A DNA stretch of 64,000 bases from Oscillospiraceae bacterium. Its GTDB lineage: Bacteria; Bacillota; Clostridia; Oscillospirales; Oscillospiraceae. The notes beneath the pieces were generated by a model. That model searched no databases. It was not told where the DNA came from and was given only the letters and a program-made list of their open reading frames with translations. The first letter of the stretch is position 1. Each line of letters opens with the position of its first letter. The stretch lies in assembly GCA_015068035.1 (NCBI GenBank), contig SVLI01000005.1, positions 62,001 through 126,000 on the forward strand, given 5' to 3'. Both the position numbers and the translations under genes were made by a program. Below are positions 49,087 to 58,278 of the stretch, in pieces.

Positions 49087-50148
49087 ATGACGAAACGGAA
49101 AAAAGAGAAAAGGGCCGTGCATTACAGCTATCGCTTCGCCATTCTGGCGGCGGCCTTTGTGCTGGTGTTTTTGGGCTCGTTTGTCGTCGGGCGCTATGCG
49201 GTGTCGCCCGGCAGCCTGCTGAAGATTCTGATCTCGCGGCTCATGGAGCTTGTCAGCTTCGGAAAATGGTCATTGGTGCAGACCTGGACGCAGCGCGAGG
49301 AGCTGGTTGTGCTGTCCATCCGCTTCCCGCGGATCGTATGCGCTGCGCTGGTGGGCGCGGCGCTCTCCGCAGCGGGCGTGTCCTATCAGGGCATGTTCAA
49401 AAACCCGATGGTGTCGCCCGACCTGATGGGCGCTTCGACCGGCGCGGGCTTCGGCGCAGCGCTTGCGATCCTGCTCTCGCTGGGCTATCTGGGCATCACG
49501 GTCAGCGCCTTCGCGTTCGGCCTCGTTGCCGTTTTGCTTGCCTATTGCGTCAGCCGCTTCAGCCGGTTCAAGGCCTCGATGGCGCTCATCCTTGCGGGCG
49601 TGATGATCTCCTCGCTGTTTTCCGCCTGCACTTCCTTTGTCAAGCTGGTTGCGGACACAACGGAGCAGCTGCCCGCCATCACCTATTGGCTCATGGGCTC
49701 GCTCAGTTCCGTGAAGATGGTCGACCTGAAGTTCGCCTTCTGGCCGATTCTGGTCGGTGCCGTGCCCCTCGTGCTGCTGCGCTGGCGCATGAATCTGCTC
49801 ACGCTCAGCGAGGCCGAGGCCCGCAGCATGGGCATCCACACCGGAAGGCTTCGCCTTGTTGTCATCCTCTGCGCGACGCTGATGACCTCGGCAAGCGTGG
49901 CTGTCAGCGGCATGATCGGCTGGGTCGGGCTTGTGATTCCGCATTTTTGCCGCATGATCTTCGGCTATGACTATCGCCGCCTCATCCCGGCGTCCCTGCT
50001 TATGGGCGGCACTTTCCTGATGATCGTGGACGATATCGCCCGAAACATCGCAGCAAGCGAAATTCCCCTCGGCATTCTGACCTCTTTCGTTGGCGCGCCG
50101 GTGTTTATCTATTTGATTTTGCGGGGAGGTTTGGCCAGTGAGGATTGA
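49087..50148 (+). CDS. FecCD-family ABC transporter permease
   Basis: 353 residues, nine or ten membrane segments, the BtuC/FhuB/HmuU type. IRFPRIVCAALVGAALSAAGVSYQGMFKNPMVSPDLMGAS is spread over the usual RxPR...GxxLxxxGxxxQ...NPLAxPxxLG signature. These permeases import siderophores, heme, corrinoids, or in MolB-like cases molybdate/tungstate. ATG 49087 follows GAGG at 5-nt spacing. First gene of a five-gene operon. Confidence 0.92.
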   Translation: MTKRKKEKRAVHYSYRFAILAAAFVLVFLGSFVVGRYAVSPGSLLKILISRLMELVSFGKWSLVQTWTQREELVVLSIRFPRIVCAALVGAALSAAGVSYQGMFKNPMVSPDLMGASTGAGFGAALAILLSLGYLGITVSAFAFGLVAVLLAYCVSRFSRFKASMALILAGVMISSLFSACTSFVKLVADTTEQLPAITYWLMGSLSSVKMVDLKFAFWPILVGAVPLVLLRWRMNLLTLSEAEARSMGIHTGRLRLVVILCATLMTSASVAVSGMIGWVGLVIPHFCRMIFGYDYRRLIPASLLMGGTFLMIVDDIARNIAASEIPLGILTSFVGAPVFIYLILRGGLASED

Positions 50149-50920
50149 AGTAAAGGATCTGCGCTTTTCTTACGGCGGCGCCGAGGTGCTGCACGGGATA
50201 AGCTTTGCCGCCGGTGCAGGTGATGTTGTGGCGGTGCTGGGTCCCAACGGCGTGGGAAAAAGCACGCTGTTTCGCTGCCTGCTGGGCTTTCTCCGCCCCC
50301 GCAGCGGCGAGATCCTGCTGGAAGGAAAAAACATTCGCAGCATGGACCATCAGGAGCTTGCGCGGCAGATCGCCTATATCCCCCAAAGCGCCGCGCCCGC
50401 GTTCAACTACACGGTGCTCGACAGCGTGCTCATGGGCATGACGAGTCAGATCGGCGTGTTTTCCTCCCCGACGGCGGCGCATCGGGAAAAGGCGATGGAG
50501 GCGCTGGAAAGCCTCGGCATTGCGCATCTGGCAAATCGCGGCTGCGGCAGGATCAGCGGCGGCGAGAAGCAGATGATGCTTTTGGCGCGTGCGCTTGTGC
50601 AGGACGCGAAAATTCTCATCATGGACGAGCCCACCGCAAGCCTCGATTACGGCAACAGCTTCCGCGTGATGCGGCGGATTGAAACGCTGGGCGAGGCGGG
50701 CTACACCGTCATCTTCTCCACGCACGAGCCCAATCAGGCCTTCCGCTACGCAAGCCGCGTTTTGGCGCTGCGAGACGGCCGCCTTCTGGCCGACGGCCGC
50801 CCGGCAGAGGTGCTCCATGAGGACACCCTCTCCGCGCTCTATGGCATCGGTGTTGCCGTGCGATGCGCGGAGGTGGACGGCATGAATTACAGTATTTCCA
50901 TTCCGAAAGGAGAAAAATAA
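50138..50920 (+). CDS. ABC transporter ATPase (FepC/BtuD type)
   Basis: 260 residues. Walker A GPNGVGKST at 35-43, signature ISGGEKQ, Walker B ILIMDEPTASLD and the H-loop STHEPNQ are intact. GTG 50138 starts inside the permease gene (11-base overlap) with GGGGAGG upstream, so translation is coupled. It powers the permease of the same operon; the binding lipoprotein gene starts one base after its stop. Confidence 0.93.
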   Translation: MRIEVKDLRFSYGGAEVLHGISFAAGAGDVVAVLGPNGVGKSTLFRCLLGFLRPRSGEILLEGKNIRSMDHQELARQIAYIPQSAAPAFNYTVLDSVLMGMTSQIGVFSSPTAAHREKAMEALESLGIAHLANRGCGRISGGEKQMMLLARALVQDAKILIMDEPTASLDYGNSFRVMRRIETLGEAGYTVIFSTHEPNQAFRYASRVLALRDGRLLADGRPAEVLHEDTLSALYGIGVAVRCAEVDGMNYSISIPKGEK

Positions 50921-50921
50921 A

Positions 50922-52088
50922 ATGAAAAAAATCATCAGTCTGTTGTTGGCACTGCTGCTTGTGTTCGGGCTTCTGTCCGGCTGCGCGGGGAACAGTCCGG
51001 AAAGCGGAAAAAACGGGGAAGACTCCAAGCCCAATGCCGGCTCTGACGCCGGGCAGACCGGGGAAGAGAACGGCTCCGGCGCGCAGCAGTCCGGGGAAGC
51101 GGAAACCGTCATTTTCACCGACTCCGTCGGGCGCGAGGTGGAGCTTCCCGCAAACATCACGCGCATCGCGCCCTCCGGCTCCGTGGCCACGATGTTTTTG
51201 GCGGCCATCGCGCCGGAATATCTGGTCTGCGTCGGCAGCACGCAGGAGGAAGCGCAGCGCGGTTATATGGATGAGCGCCTGTTTGACCTGCCGGTGACAG
51301 GGCAGCTCTACGGCGGCAAGAGCACGCTCAATCTGGAAGAGCTGCTCAGTTGCGACCCGCAGGTGATCATCGACCTCGGTGATGTCAAGGGCGATGTGAA
51401 GGGCGATATGGACGCGCTGCAGGAGCAGACGGGCATCCCTTGCGTGTTCATCGAAGCGGATCTGACGCATATGGCGCAGGCCTTCCGCATGCTCGGTGAA
51501 CTGCTGGACGAAAAGGAAGCGCGCGCGGAAGAGCTTGCCGCTTTCCTGGACCGGACGCTCGCCATGGCGGAGGAAAATTCCGCCAAAATCCCCGAGAGTG
51601 AGCGCATCAGCGTGATGCTCACCGCCGGCAGCGCGGGCCTCGGCACGGACGCCGCCGGAAGTGTGCAGGCGCAGGTGCTGGACATCGTCGGCGCGGAAAA
51701 CGCCATCGTGCTGGGCGACACCGTCAACAAAAGCGGCGGCAACGAGATCAACATGGAGCAGCTGTATCTGTTTGACCCGGATGTGATATTGTTCATGCCC
51801 AACAGCATCTATGGCGAGGTCGGCAGCGACGTGCAGTGGCAGGAGCTGGAGGCCGTTCAGGCCGGGCGCTATTACGAGGTGCCGAGCCTGCCCTATAACT
51901 GGATGAGCAACCCGCCGTCCATGAACATGGTGCTCGGAATCTGGTGGCTGGGCAACCTGCTCTATCCCGAGGTGTACGACTATGACATGGCGGAGATCGC
52001 GCAGGAGATTTTTGAGCTGTTCTGGAACTGTACGCTCACGGAGGCGCAGCTGAGCTCGCTGCTGGAGAATTCCAGCCTGAAACAGTAA
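50922..52088 (+). CDS. ABC transporter substrate-binding lipoprotein (FecB/BtuF fold)
   Basis: 388 residues. Lipoprotein signal with C21 (FGLLSGC), a long Gly/Ser/Glu linker (to about 65), then a type III binding-protein fold (TDSVGREVELPANITRIAP; DPQVIIDLGDVKG; YNWMSNPPSMNMVLGIWWL). The ligand is not evident: corrinoid, iron-siderophore, heme or an oxyanion are all known for the fold. No His-rich metal loop is seen. Confidence 0.9.
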   Translation: MKKIISLLLALLLVFGLLSGCAGNSPESGKNGEDSKPNAGSDAGQTGEENGSGAQQSGEAETVIFTDSVGREVELPANITRIAPSGSVATMFLAAIAPEYLVCVGSTQEEAQRGYMDERLFDLPVTGQLYGGKSTLNLEELLSCDPQVIIDLGDVKGDVKGDMDALQEQTGIPCVFIEADLTHMAQAFRMLGELLDEKEARAEELAAFLDRTLAMAEENSAKIPESERISVMLTAGSAGLGTDAAGSVQAQVLDIVGAENAIVLGDTVNKSGGNEINMEQLYLFDPDVILFMPNSIYGEVGSDVQWQELEAVQAGRYYEVPSLPYNWMSNPPSMNMVLGIWWLGNLLYPEVYDYDMAEIAQEIFELFWNCTLTEAQLSSLLENSSLKQ

Positions 52089-52196
52089 AATATGTAAGCA
52101 ACTTCCTTCCGGCCTTTGACAAGTGGGTCGGAAGGAAGTATTATATATATCGAAAAATCCCCGCCCGGACAGGCGAGACGGGAGAAACGGTATCGT

Positions 52197-52919
52197 ATGT
52201 TTTTTGAATGGAACGAACAGATCCTGCAATGGCTTTTGGATGCTTCGGACTATACGGGCTATAACAAAAAGCTGGCAGCCATGCTGCGCAGGTATATCAC
52301 CCCGGGCGGCACGCTCTGTGACATGGGCTGCGGCATGGCGCTGGTGGATTTTGAACTTGCGCCCCTGGTGCGCGAGCTTACCTGCGTGGACATCAGCCCC
52401 TTCGCCATCTCCTTTGTGGAGGCCCAGGCGCGCCGCCGCGGGCTGGATTCGCTGCGCGCGCTGTGCTGCGACGGGATGCAGGCATCTGGAGAGTGGGACA
52501 CCGTTATGGCGCTGTTCCACGGCACGGTGGAGCTGATTTGTGAGGGCTATCTGCGTCGCGCGAAAAAGCAGTTCATCCTCGTCACCCACGCCGAGTCCGA
52601 GGGGCAGACCGGGCCGGAGGGCTACCGTGTGCGCAAGTGTGACGATGTGAAAAGCACCGCCGCGTGGCTGGAGTCCAAGGGTCTGCGCTACGAGCTGGAG
52701 CGCGGCTCGCTGGAATTCGGGCAGCCGCACCGCAGCTTTGCCGACGCGCTGGAGTACACCCGCGCGTTCAGCCGTAAGGCGCCGGAGGAACTGCTCGAGG
52801 CACATGTGCGCAGCAAAATCACGCAGACGGGGCGCGCGGATTTCCCGCTTTATACGCCGAAAACGCGCGATTTTGGCATTTTTGTCATTCGGAGAGAGGA
52901 TAATGCAGACTTCTTTTAA
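52197..52919 (+). CDS. Class I SAM-dependent methyltransferase
   Basis: 240 residues. The SAM-binding motif I is LCDMGCGMALVDF (40-52), followed by an acidic motif II (LTCVDISPFAISF). The substrate is unknown. ATG 52197 has GGGAGA upstream and lies 108 bases after the binding-protein gene. It overlaps the next gene by 17 bases. The fixed place between a FecBCD-type importer and an NTPase suggests that it modifies the imported ligand or a cofactor made from it. Confidence 0.8.
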   Translation: MFFEWNEQILQWLLDASDYTGYNKKLAAMLRRYITPGGTLCDMGCGMALVDFELAPLVRELTCVDISPFAISFVEAQARRRGLDSLRALCCDGMQASGEWDTVMALFHGTVELICEGYLRRAKKQFILVTHAESEGQTGPEGYRVRKCDDVKSTAAWLESKGLRYELERGSLEFGQPHRSFADALEYTRAFSRKAPEELLEAHVRSKITQTGRADFPLYTPKTRDFGIFVIRREDNADFF

Positions 52920-53868
52920 GCGACGCGATCCCAAAATCCATATTTTTCTCACGGGCGGCATTCAGGTGGGCAAGTCCACCATGCTGCGCCGCCTGCTGGC
53001 GGAGTTTCCTGCCGTGCCCTTTTCGGGCTTTCGAACCGTCACCGGTCCGGGACCCGAGGGCGCCATCGGCGCTGTGTATCTCGTGCCCGCGGATGGGGAA
53101 ATCCTGTTCCGGCCGGAGCGCAAGGTGGGCGTGCGCTGGGGCTATGCGCGCGGGATGGACGCCTTTCCTGAGGTTTTTGACGAGTTCGGAACGGCTTGCG
53201 TGGAGGCTCCCGGCAGGCTGATTCTCATGGACGAGATCGGCTGCATGGAGCGCGAAGCCCCGCGCTTTGCGGAGGCTGTGCTGCGTCGGCTGGACGGGGA
53301 AACGCCCATCCTCGGCGTTTTGCAGGGGCGCGCGGATTCTCCGCTTGCCGAGGCCATCCGTAAGCACGAAAAAGTGCTGCTCGCGGAGGTGACGCCGGAA
53401 AACCGCGAGGAAGTTTTCTTGCAGCTTCTGCGCAAAATGCGCTGGCAGATGAAGCGCTTTGTTGATTCCGCGGGCGCTGTTGTGTTCCGTGAGCACGAGG
53501 GGAAAACGCAGGCGCTGATGATTTACTCCAACCATAAAAGCTGGGGCTTCCCGAAAGGCCATCTCGAGCGCGGGGAGGACCCCGCCGCCGCCGCGCGGCG
53601 TGAGGTTTTTGAGGAGACCGGCATCCGGATCGAGCTGCTGTCCGACCGCGGCTTCGCCGCCGAAGCGGCGCTTTTGCGCGAGTCGCGCAAGATCCACTAT
53701 TTCCCGGCCCTCGTGCGCAGCGGAGCGCTCAGCCCCCAGCCGGGCGAGGTGCGCGCCGCGGAGTGGCAGGATGCGCAGTGCGTGAAGGAGCTTTTGTATT
53801 TCCGCGAGGATGTCGAGCCCTTTGAATGGGCGCTGCAGCAGTATCGGGCGCGGCAGGGGAAAGGCTGA
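52903..53868 (+). CDS. THEP1-type nucleoside-triphosphatase fused to a NUDIX hydrolase
   Basis: 321 residues, two domains. Residues 1-180 match the THEP1/NTPase family: Walker A TGGIQVGKST (17-26), Walker B LILMDEIG (106-113). Residues 185-321 are a NUDIX hydrolase: G219, E225 and REVFEETGI (233-241) satisfy the GX5EX7REUXEEXGU box. Both halves cleave nucleotide phosphate bonds; joining them in one chain is unusual. Overlaps the methyltransferase gene by 17 bases; last gene of the transporter operon. Confidence 0.85.
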   Translation: MQTSFKRRDPKIHIFLTGGIQVGKSTMLRRLLAEFPAVPFSGFRTVTGPGPEGAIGAVYLVPADGEILFRPERKVGVRWGYARGMDAFPEVFDEFGTACVEAPGRLILMDEIGCMEREAPRFAEAVLRRLDGETPILGVLQGRADSPLAEAIRKHEKVLLAEVTPENREEVFLQLLRKMRWQMKRFVDSAGAVVFREHEGKTQALMIYSNHKSWGFPKGHLERGEDPAAAARREVFEETGIRIELLSDRGFAAEAALLRESRKIHYFPALVRSGALSPQPGEVRAAEWQDAQCVKELLYFREDVEPFEWALQQYRARQGKG

Positions 53869-54005
53869 GGCCTGCCCGCTGCCTGCGCGGCGTCACCCCC
53901 CCGCGGGCGAGAACCGGCCGCGACAGGACACGCGCGCTTCCGGGCGCGAAACGCTTGTATCGGTTTCGCCATCCGCCTTGCAAACAGAACAAAAAAGATA
54001 AAAAA

Positions 54006-54043
54006 GTCCCCGTCCGCTTGAATGCGGACGGGGACTTCGTTTT
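54006..54043. terminator. Terminator of the transporter operon
   Basis: GTCCCCGTCCGC (54006-54017) pairs perfectly with GCGGACGGGGAC (54024-54035), then TTCGTTTTC; A-rich on the left, so also usable by the convergent ZIP gene. Confidence 0.88.
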
Positions 54044-54133
54044 CGGCGCATTTGCGCGGGGTAAAGTCTTCCGCTCCGTTTCGGAGAGAAGCCGCGCAGG
54101 AAAAGTGCTATTTGTTCTTTTTGCCGGACAGAA

Positions 54134-54967
54134 TCACAGATAAATGATCATCACGCCCACCAGAATTCCGATGAGAGTGGCCAGCGCGGGCAGCTTGGAG
54201 CGCCACATCAGGATGGATTCGGGCAGCAGCTCGCCGAACACGACGTACAGCATCGCGCCGCTGGCAAAGCCCAGCGCGACGGAGAGCATCATCGGGTTGA
54301 GCGCGCCCAGCAGATAGCCGAGCAGCGCACCCAAAATCGTCGGCGCACCGGACAGCGCGGAGAGCAGCACGGCCTTGCCCTTGTGCATGCCGCCGCTGAT
54401 GAGCGGCACGGAAACCGCCATGCCCTCCGGAATGTTGTGCAGACCGATCACAACGGCCATCAGAAAGCCGCCGGAGAGCAGATCTCCCGGCTCAGATCCA
54501 ACGTAGGCCGCGCCGATGACCATGCCCTCGGGCAGGTTGTGCAGCGCAATGGCGCAGGCCATCACGATGCCGGCCAGAAACAGAGACTGCCGGCTGTTTT
54601 TGTGCTCGACGAAATGGTCACTGTGGATCAGCTCGTCCAGATCATCCGCAGTTTTCGGGTGCTCCGGGTCGATGTGCTTGACCTCGTGGTTCGTGGCCTT
54701 ATCAATCCAGGTGTTGAGGCCATAGATGGCCAGATACCCGACCAGCACCCACAGAAACGCGAAATAAACGCTGTTTGCGCTGTCGATGGCTTCCGAGATC
54801 AGATCGAAGCACACAATGCTGAGCATGACGCCTCCCGCGAAGCTGAGCAGCAGGCTGACGGTTTTGCCGGAGTTGCGGTTGAGCACGGCGCCGATGCCGC
54901 CGCCGAGGCCGGTTCCGATCACGCCGGCGATTGCAGTTACCAAAGTGATGTAGAGAAACATGTTCAT
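54134..54967 (-). CDS. ZIP-family metal transporter
   Basis: 277 residues, eight predicted membrane segments. HNLPEG and HNIPEG in two adjacent helices form the binuclear metal site typical of bacterial ZIP proteins. A cytoplasmic loop with several His and acidic residues (EVKHIDPEHPKTADD...HSDHFVEHK, about 94-123) likely handles Zn, Fe or Mn. Two ATGs (54967, 54961) are possible; the ribosome site is weak (GGTGAG). Confidence 0.92.
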   Translation of the reverse strand: MNMFLYITLVTAIAGVIGTGLGGGIGAVLNRNSGKTVSLLLSFAGGVMLSIVCFDLISEAIDSANSVYFAFLWVLVGYLAIYGLNTWIDKATNHEVKHIDPEHPKTADDLDELIHSDHFVEHKNSRQSLFLAGIVMACAIALHNLPEGMVIGAAYVGSEPGDLLSGGFLMAVVIGLHNIPEGMAVSVPLISGGMHKGKAVLLSALSGAPTILGALLGYLLGALNPMMLSVALGFASGAMLYVVFGELLPESILMWRSKLPALATLIGILVGVMIIYL

Positions 54968-55303
54968 GGGCTTGACTCACCATTCTATGTATTGCCCGTT
55001 TTCGGGGCGGATTGATCGTATTCCTCATTATACCCGCAGCAGACAGCATTCGTCAACAAAAAAGCATCGGCAACAGGGGAAAACAAAGCCCGGCAGATTT
55101 CTTTCAAAATCTGCCGGACTTTTACATAGCGGCACCATGCCGCGTGCGATGATGGCTATGCCAAAATAAGCGGCTTGAATAAAAAAACGACAGGTTAAAA
55201 CCTGTCGTTTCATGGCTAAAGATTGCTATTTTAACAAAAAAGGGGCAATCGTTGATTTTTACTCAACTAAAAAAAGTATTGGAGTTGAAAACACTTCTAC
55301 AGG
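54968..55303. other. Gene-free spacer with ZIP promoter and three hairpins
   Basis: A minus-strand promoter for the ZIP gene (TTGACG 55051-55056, 18-nt spacer, TATAAT 55027-55032) is followed outward by hairpins at 55086-55123 (11-bp core), 55185-55210 (10 bp, AAACGACAGG) and 55221-55250. No gene was recognised. Confidence 0.6.
55221..55239 (+). repeat. 19-bp repeat, left copy
   Basis: GATTGCTATTTTAACAAAA is present in exact inverted form at 58401-58419. The two copies bracket the DUF4314, M56 and BlaI genes (3.2 kb). Each copy also forms its own hairpin (here with GCAATC at 55245-55250). Confidence 0.75.
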
Positions 55304-55507
55304 ATGGCATGGATGATAAAAGAAAGATACAAACCCGGAATGCGGGTCAGGCTTTTGCGGATGAACGACACGCAGGCGCCTCCTGTCGGAACAGAGGGGA
55401 CAGTGCGAGGGGTCGACGACATTGGATCTGTCATGGTTGCATGGGACAACGGTTGCGGTCTGAATGTTGTCCTTGATGAGGATGAGATCGAGATCATAGA
55501 CAAATAA
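55304..55507 (+). CDS. Small DUF4314-like protein
   Basis: 67 residues: KPGMRVRLLRMND, PPVGTEGTVRGVDD, IGSVMVAWDNG, LDEDEIEII. This is the DUF4314 pattern, a small SH3-like fold often carried by integrative elements. ATG 55304 (after AGG) or 55313 may be the start. AT-richer than its surroundings. Function unknown. Confidence 0.75.
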   Translation: MAWMIKERYKPGMRVRLLRMNDTQAPPVGTEGTVRGVDDIGSVMVAWDNGCGLNVVLDEDEIEIIDK

Positions 55508-55626
55508 GCAAAGCCCATCATGGGAAAAAGTGCAGAGCGGCGCCGGAACTGATTTATCCGACGCCGCTTATTTCTATTTACTTTTCCTCTGAAGAGGCGC
55601 TGTCGTATTAAACGACAACATGAATA

Positions 55627-57714
55627 TCAGGGCATCTCAAAAAGCTTAATACCGAACAGTGCCCAGAATTCCTCATTGCTGTGGTCATAACGGTAATAAA
55701 CGCCATCGGCAAAGATGGTACCGCAACTATCCTCTGCTGGACAGCAGGAGATCGTGCTGCCGTCGGCAAGCGTCAGTGTCAGGACACTCCCGAAGGGGCA
55801 GCCTGCGCCACCAGGCAAAACGGTCGCGTTTTTCAGCCAGTTCTCAAGCTTCGCCAGGGCTGCGGCATCGGACAGAACGTAGTCCGCGTCCTGCCAGTGT
55901 AGCCGGGCTTCCTTCAGGGGAATGACCTTTTCCGGAGCGTAGGGTTTGGCCCCTCCCTCGGGAACGATCAGCCGGATAACGCAATGATAAAGGATCTCTT
56001 CATAAGCGACTTCCGATTCGATATAACGTCCCTGCGGTCCCCAGGCCGGAATCACACAATAATAGGTGCCCGGTTCAAGCCAGCAGACGCCGGTATTGCC
56101 GTACCAGGAGCTCCGCAGCGGGCGGAACTGGTGATCATAGATGTTGCAGAGATAGCTTTGAGGATGATCGTACTGCACTTTGAAATCATCTGCCAGCGTT
56201 ACCGTCGGGATCTTATCATAATCCTCTGGTGAAATGGATGGCGTGGGATTATCCGGGTCGCCCTCTATAAGCCAACCGTTTTCCGTCCATGTTTTTTCAT
56301 ACCACAGGGTACAGTAGGGATCGACTGTGACGCCGCCGCTGGAAATCGTGAAAGGCGGAGCTTGTTCTGACGTGCTTGCGTCCGGGGAGAGTGTAGGAGC
56401 AATATCCGGCACTGTGGAGGGGGCAGGGATAAAGGCAGCCAGCGCCGTCTCGTAGTCCCCGGCACTGATGCGGTAGTAGCGGATGTCATTTCCGAAATGA
56501 ACGGCGGCAAGACGCTCGGACTGATAAATGATGATCCGGTAATCGTCCTCAATCAAGAATTCGATAAAACCGCGTGGCTCGGAAGAGGACGACGGCGCGC
56601 GACGCTCTGTCCATTCCGCACCTGCTAAGAACTGCGCCAGCGCCTCGGTGTCCGCAACGCCGGGCTGAACGCCGTCGGAATCTGCCGGGTATAGATTGGC
56701 GTAAGGCGCGGTGTCATGCTGCCCGATCAGCGTGATCGCGTTTTTGTAGTTGAGGAAGGACAGATCCGGCTCGTCCTCTTTCGGGTTCGTCAGGAAACAG
56801 ACCGCGATGACCGCGCAGGCGATCAGCGCCGCGACGATGATCCAGAACGCGGGCTTTCTGTAATTCAGCACACCCTTTACCCGCCCCTTCACGCCGACTT
56901 CCCCAAAAGCAAGCGGACACGCCAGAATCAGCCGCCGCTGCATACTGCACGAGACGAGTGCGTTGGCGTAGGCTTTCTTCTCCGTCATTTCCATGTCGGA
57001 AATGACTTTCTCGTCGCAGGCCGCTTCGATATCCCGGCACAGCAGGATAAAAGCTACCCAAACTAACGGATTGAACCAATAAACGATGAGAAGAAGAAAA
57101 CCGAGCGGCTTCCACAGGTGGTCTTTTCGCTTCAAATGGGCATGTTCGTGGGCGAGAACGAAGGCAGTTTCTTCTACATTCAAACCGGAGGGCAGATAGA
57201 TCCGCGGACGGAACACGCCCAAAATGAACGGCGTTTTCACTTGATCGCATAGCCAAGCGTTTTTCTCATACGGGATCGCTTCCGCAACCTTATGACGCAG
57301 GCGGAGATAGCTGATCAGTCCGTATAAAAGAAGGATAGCTATGCCGCATACCCATACAAGGCCGCCCAGATACAGAACGATCTGCATGGGATTCACGCTG
57401 TTCATGGGGGTCGCGGCCAGAGAGGTGCCAAGCGGCGGGTTGACCGCGTTGTCGATGACGGAAACGCCGCTGCTAATCTCGGGATGCTGGGCGTAGCCGA
57501 TCGACGGGCTGATCACCTCCGCGCTCGGGATCAAGCTGAAAATCGACTGCAATGAAAACGGGAGTACAAGCCGCAAGCCCACGAGACCCCAGAGCACGAC
57601 GGAGATCCATTTCGGCGCTTTCTTCAACAGTAGTCGCAGCAGTATGACCGCGAGGATCAGCCAACCCGCGGAGATGCTCATATTCAGTACTTTTATGAAA
57701 ACGGCTTCCATCAT
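55627..57714 (-). CDS. M56-family (BlaR1/MecR1-like) membrane metalloprotease sensor
   Basis: 695 residues. Four membrane helices (about 12-30, 38-55, 108-135, 202-226) surround a cytoplasmic zinc protease domain with HEHAH (H189, E190, H193). After a further helix (about 290-308) comes a 380-residue extracellular region with no penicillin-binding motif (no SxxK/SxN/KTG array). The ligand is therefore unlikely to be a beta-lactam in the usual way. ATG 57714 overlaps the BlaI stop (ATGA). It should cleave or trigger cleavage of the co-encoded repressor. Confidence 0.88.
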   Translation of the reverse strand: MMEAVFIKVLNMSISAGWLILAVILLRLLLKKAPKWISVVLWGLVGLRLVLPFSLQSIFSLIPSAEVISPSIGYAQHPEISSGVSVIDNAVNPPLGTSLAATPMNSVNPMQIVLYLGGLVWVCGIAILLLYGLISYLRLRHKVAEAIPYEKNAWLCDQVKTPFILGVFRPRIYLPSGLNVEETAFVLAHEHAHLKRKDHLWKPLGFLLLIVYWFNPLVWVAFILLCRDIEAACDEKVISDMEMTEKKAYANALVSCSMQRRLILACPLAFGEVGVKGRVKGVLNYRKPAFWIIVAALIACAVIAVCFLTNPKEDEPDLSFLNYKNAITLIGQHDTAPYANLYPADSDGVQPGVADTEALAQFLAGAEWTERRAPSSSSEPRGFIEFLIEDDYRIIIYQSERLAAVHFGNDIRYYRISAGDYETALAAFIPAPSTVPDIAPTLSPDASTSEQAPPFTISSGGVTVDPYCTLWYEKTWTENGWLIEGDPDNPTPSISPEDYDKIPTVTLADDFKVQYDHPQSYLCNIYDHQFRPLRSSWYGNTGVCWLEPGTYYCVIPAWGPQGRYIESEVAYEEILYHCVIRLIVPEGGAKPYAPEKVIPLKEARLHWQDADYVLSDAAALAKLENWLKNATVLPGGAGCPFGSVLTLTLADGSTISCCPAEDSCGTIFADGVYYRYDHSNEEFWALFGIKLFEMP

Positions 57715-58073
57715 TTATCCTCCGCTTCGTCGATCATGGCGCGGATCGCGGCCGCCTCCTCCGCGGTCAGCCTGCTGCTTTTGGTAAACGCGGCGATGAA
57801 CGCGGGCAGCGACCCGTCAAAGGAGTCCTCCACGAACTGCCTCGACTGCTGCGCGTAAAACTGTTCCCTTGAAAGAAGAGAAGTGACCGTCCCCTTATTG
57901 TTCATGAACAGACCCTTTTCACACAGGCGCTTGATGACGGTATGGGTTGTCGTGCGCTTCCAACTGAAAGCTTTTTCCGCCAGATTGACCAGCTCCGTGG
58001 AGGTGACCGGCTCGTTCGCCCAGATCATATCCGCGAAACGGCTCTCGATGATGCCTAATTGTATTTCGGCCAT
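57711..58073 (-). CDS. BlaI/MecI-family repressor
   Basis: 120 residues. Winged helix (about 5-75; TTTHTVIKRLCEKGLF is the recognition region) and a C-terminal dimerisation segment. It represses its own operon until the M56 partner is activated. ATG 58073 has GGGGC-rich upstream sequence and only a modest ribosome site. Two dyads match the expected operators just upstream. Confidence 0.92.
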   Translation of the reverse strand: MAEIQLGIIESRFADMIWANEPVTSTELVNLAEKAFSWKRTTTHTVIKRLCEKGLFMNNKGTVTSLLSREQFYAQQSRQFVEDSFDGSLPAFIAAFTKSSRLTAEEAAAIRAMIDEAEDK

Positions 58074-58090
58074 AAGCGTCGCCCCTTTCG

Positions 58091-58131
58091 GACTACAAAT
58101 AGTAGTCTTCCTACATACTACAACTTGTAGT
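58091..58131. promoter_or_regulatory. Two BlaI-type operators
   Basis: GACTAC-N5-GTAGTC (58091-58107) and ACTACAA-N-TTGTAGT (58117-58131) are clean dyads with the TACA/TGTA core of BlaI/MecI sites. The second covers the -10 and part of the spacer of the promoter. Confidence 0.88.
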
Positions 58132-58143
58132 CTTGATTGTCAA
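58115..58143 (-). promoter_or_regulatory. Promoter of the BlaI-M56 operon
   Basis: Minus-strand perfect TTGACA (58138-58143), 17-nt spacer, TAGTAT (58115-58120). Confidence 0.85.
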
Positions 58144-58278
58144 GGGATTTTTTTGTACCACAGTTTCCCAACTGAAACCGTATGATAGCACAGGCTTCAA
58201 TTGGTCAACGGAGCGCAGACCTGTCATGAAATCATTAAATTTTACTCAAAATTCTGGAAATCAGAGCCATAAAAGCAA

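Noticed and set aside
55028-55213. 61-codon minus-strand frame upstream of the ZIP gene
   Set aside because: Runs through two hairpins and the ZIP promoter; no ribosome site.
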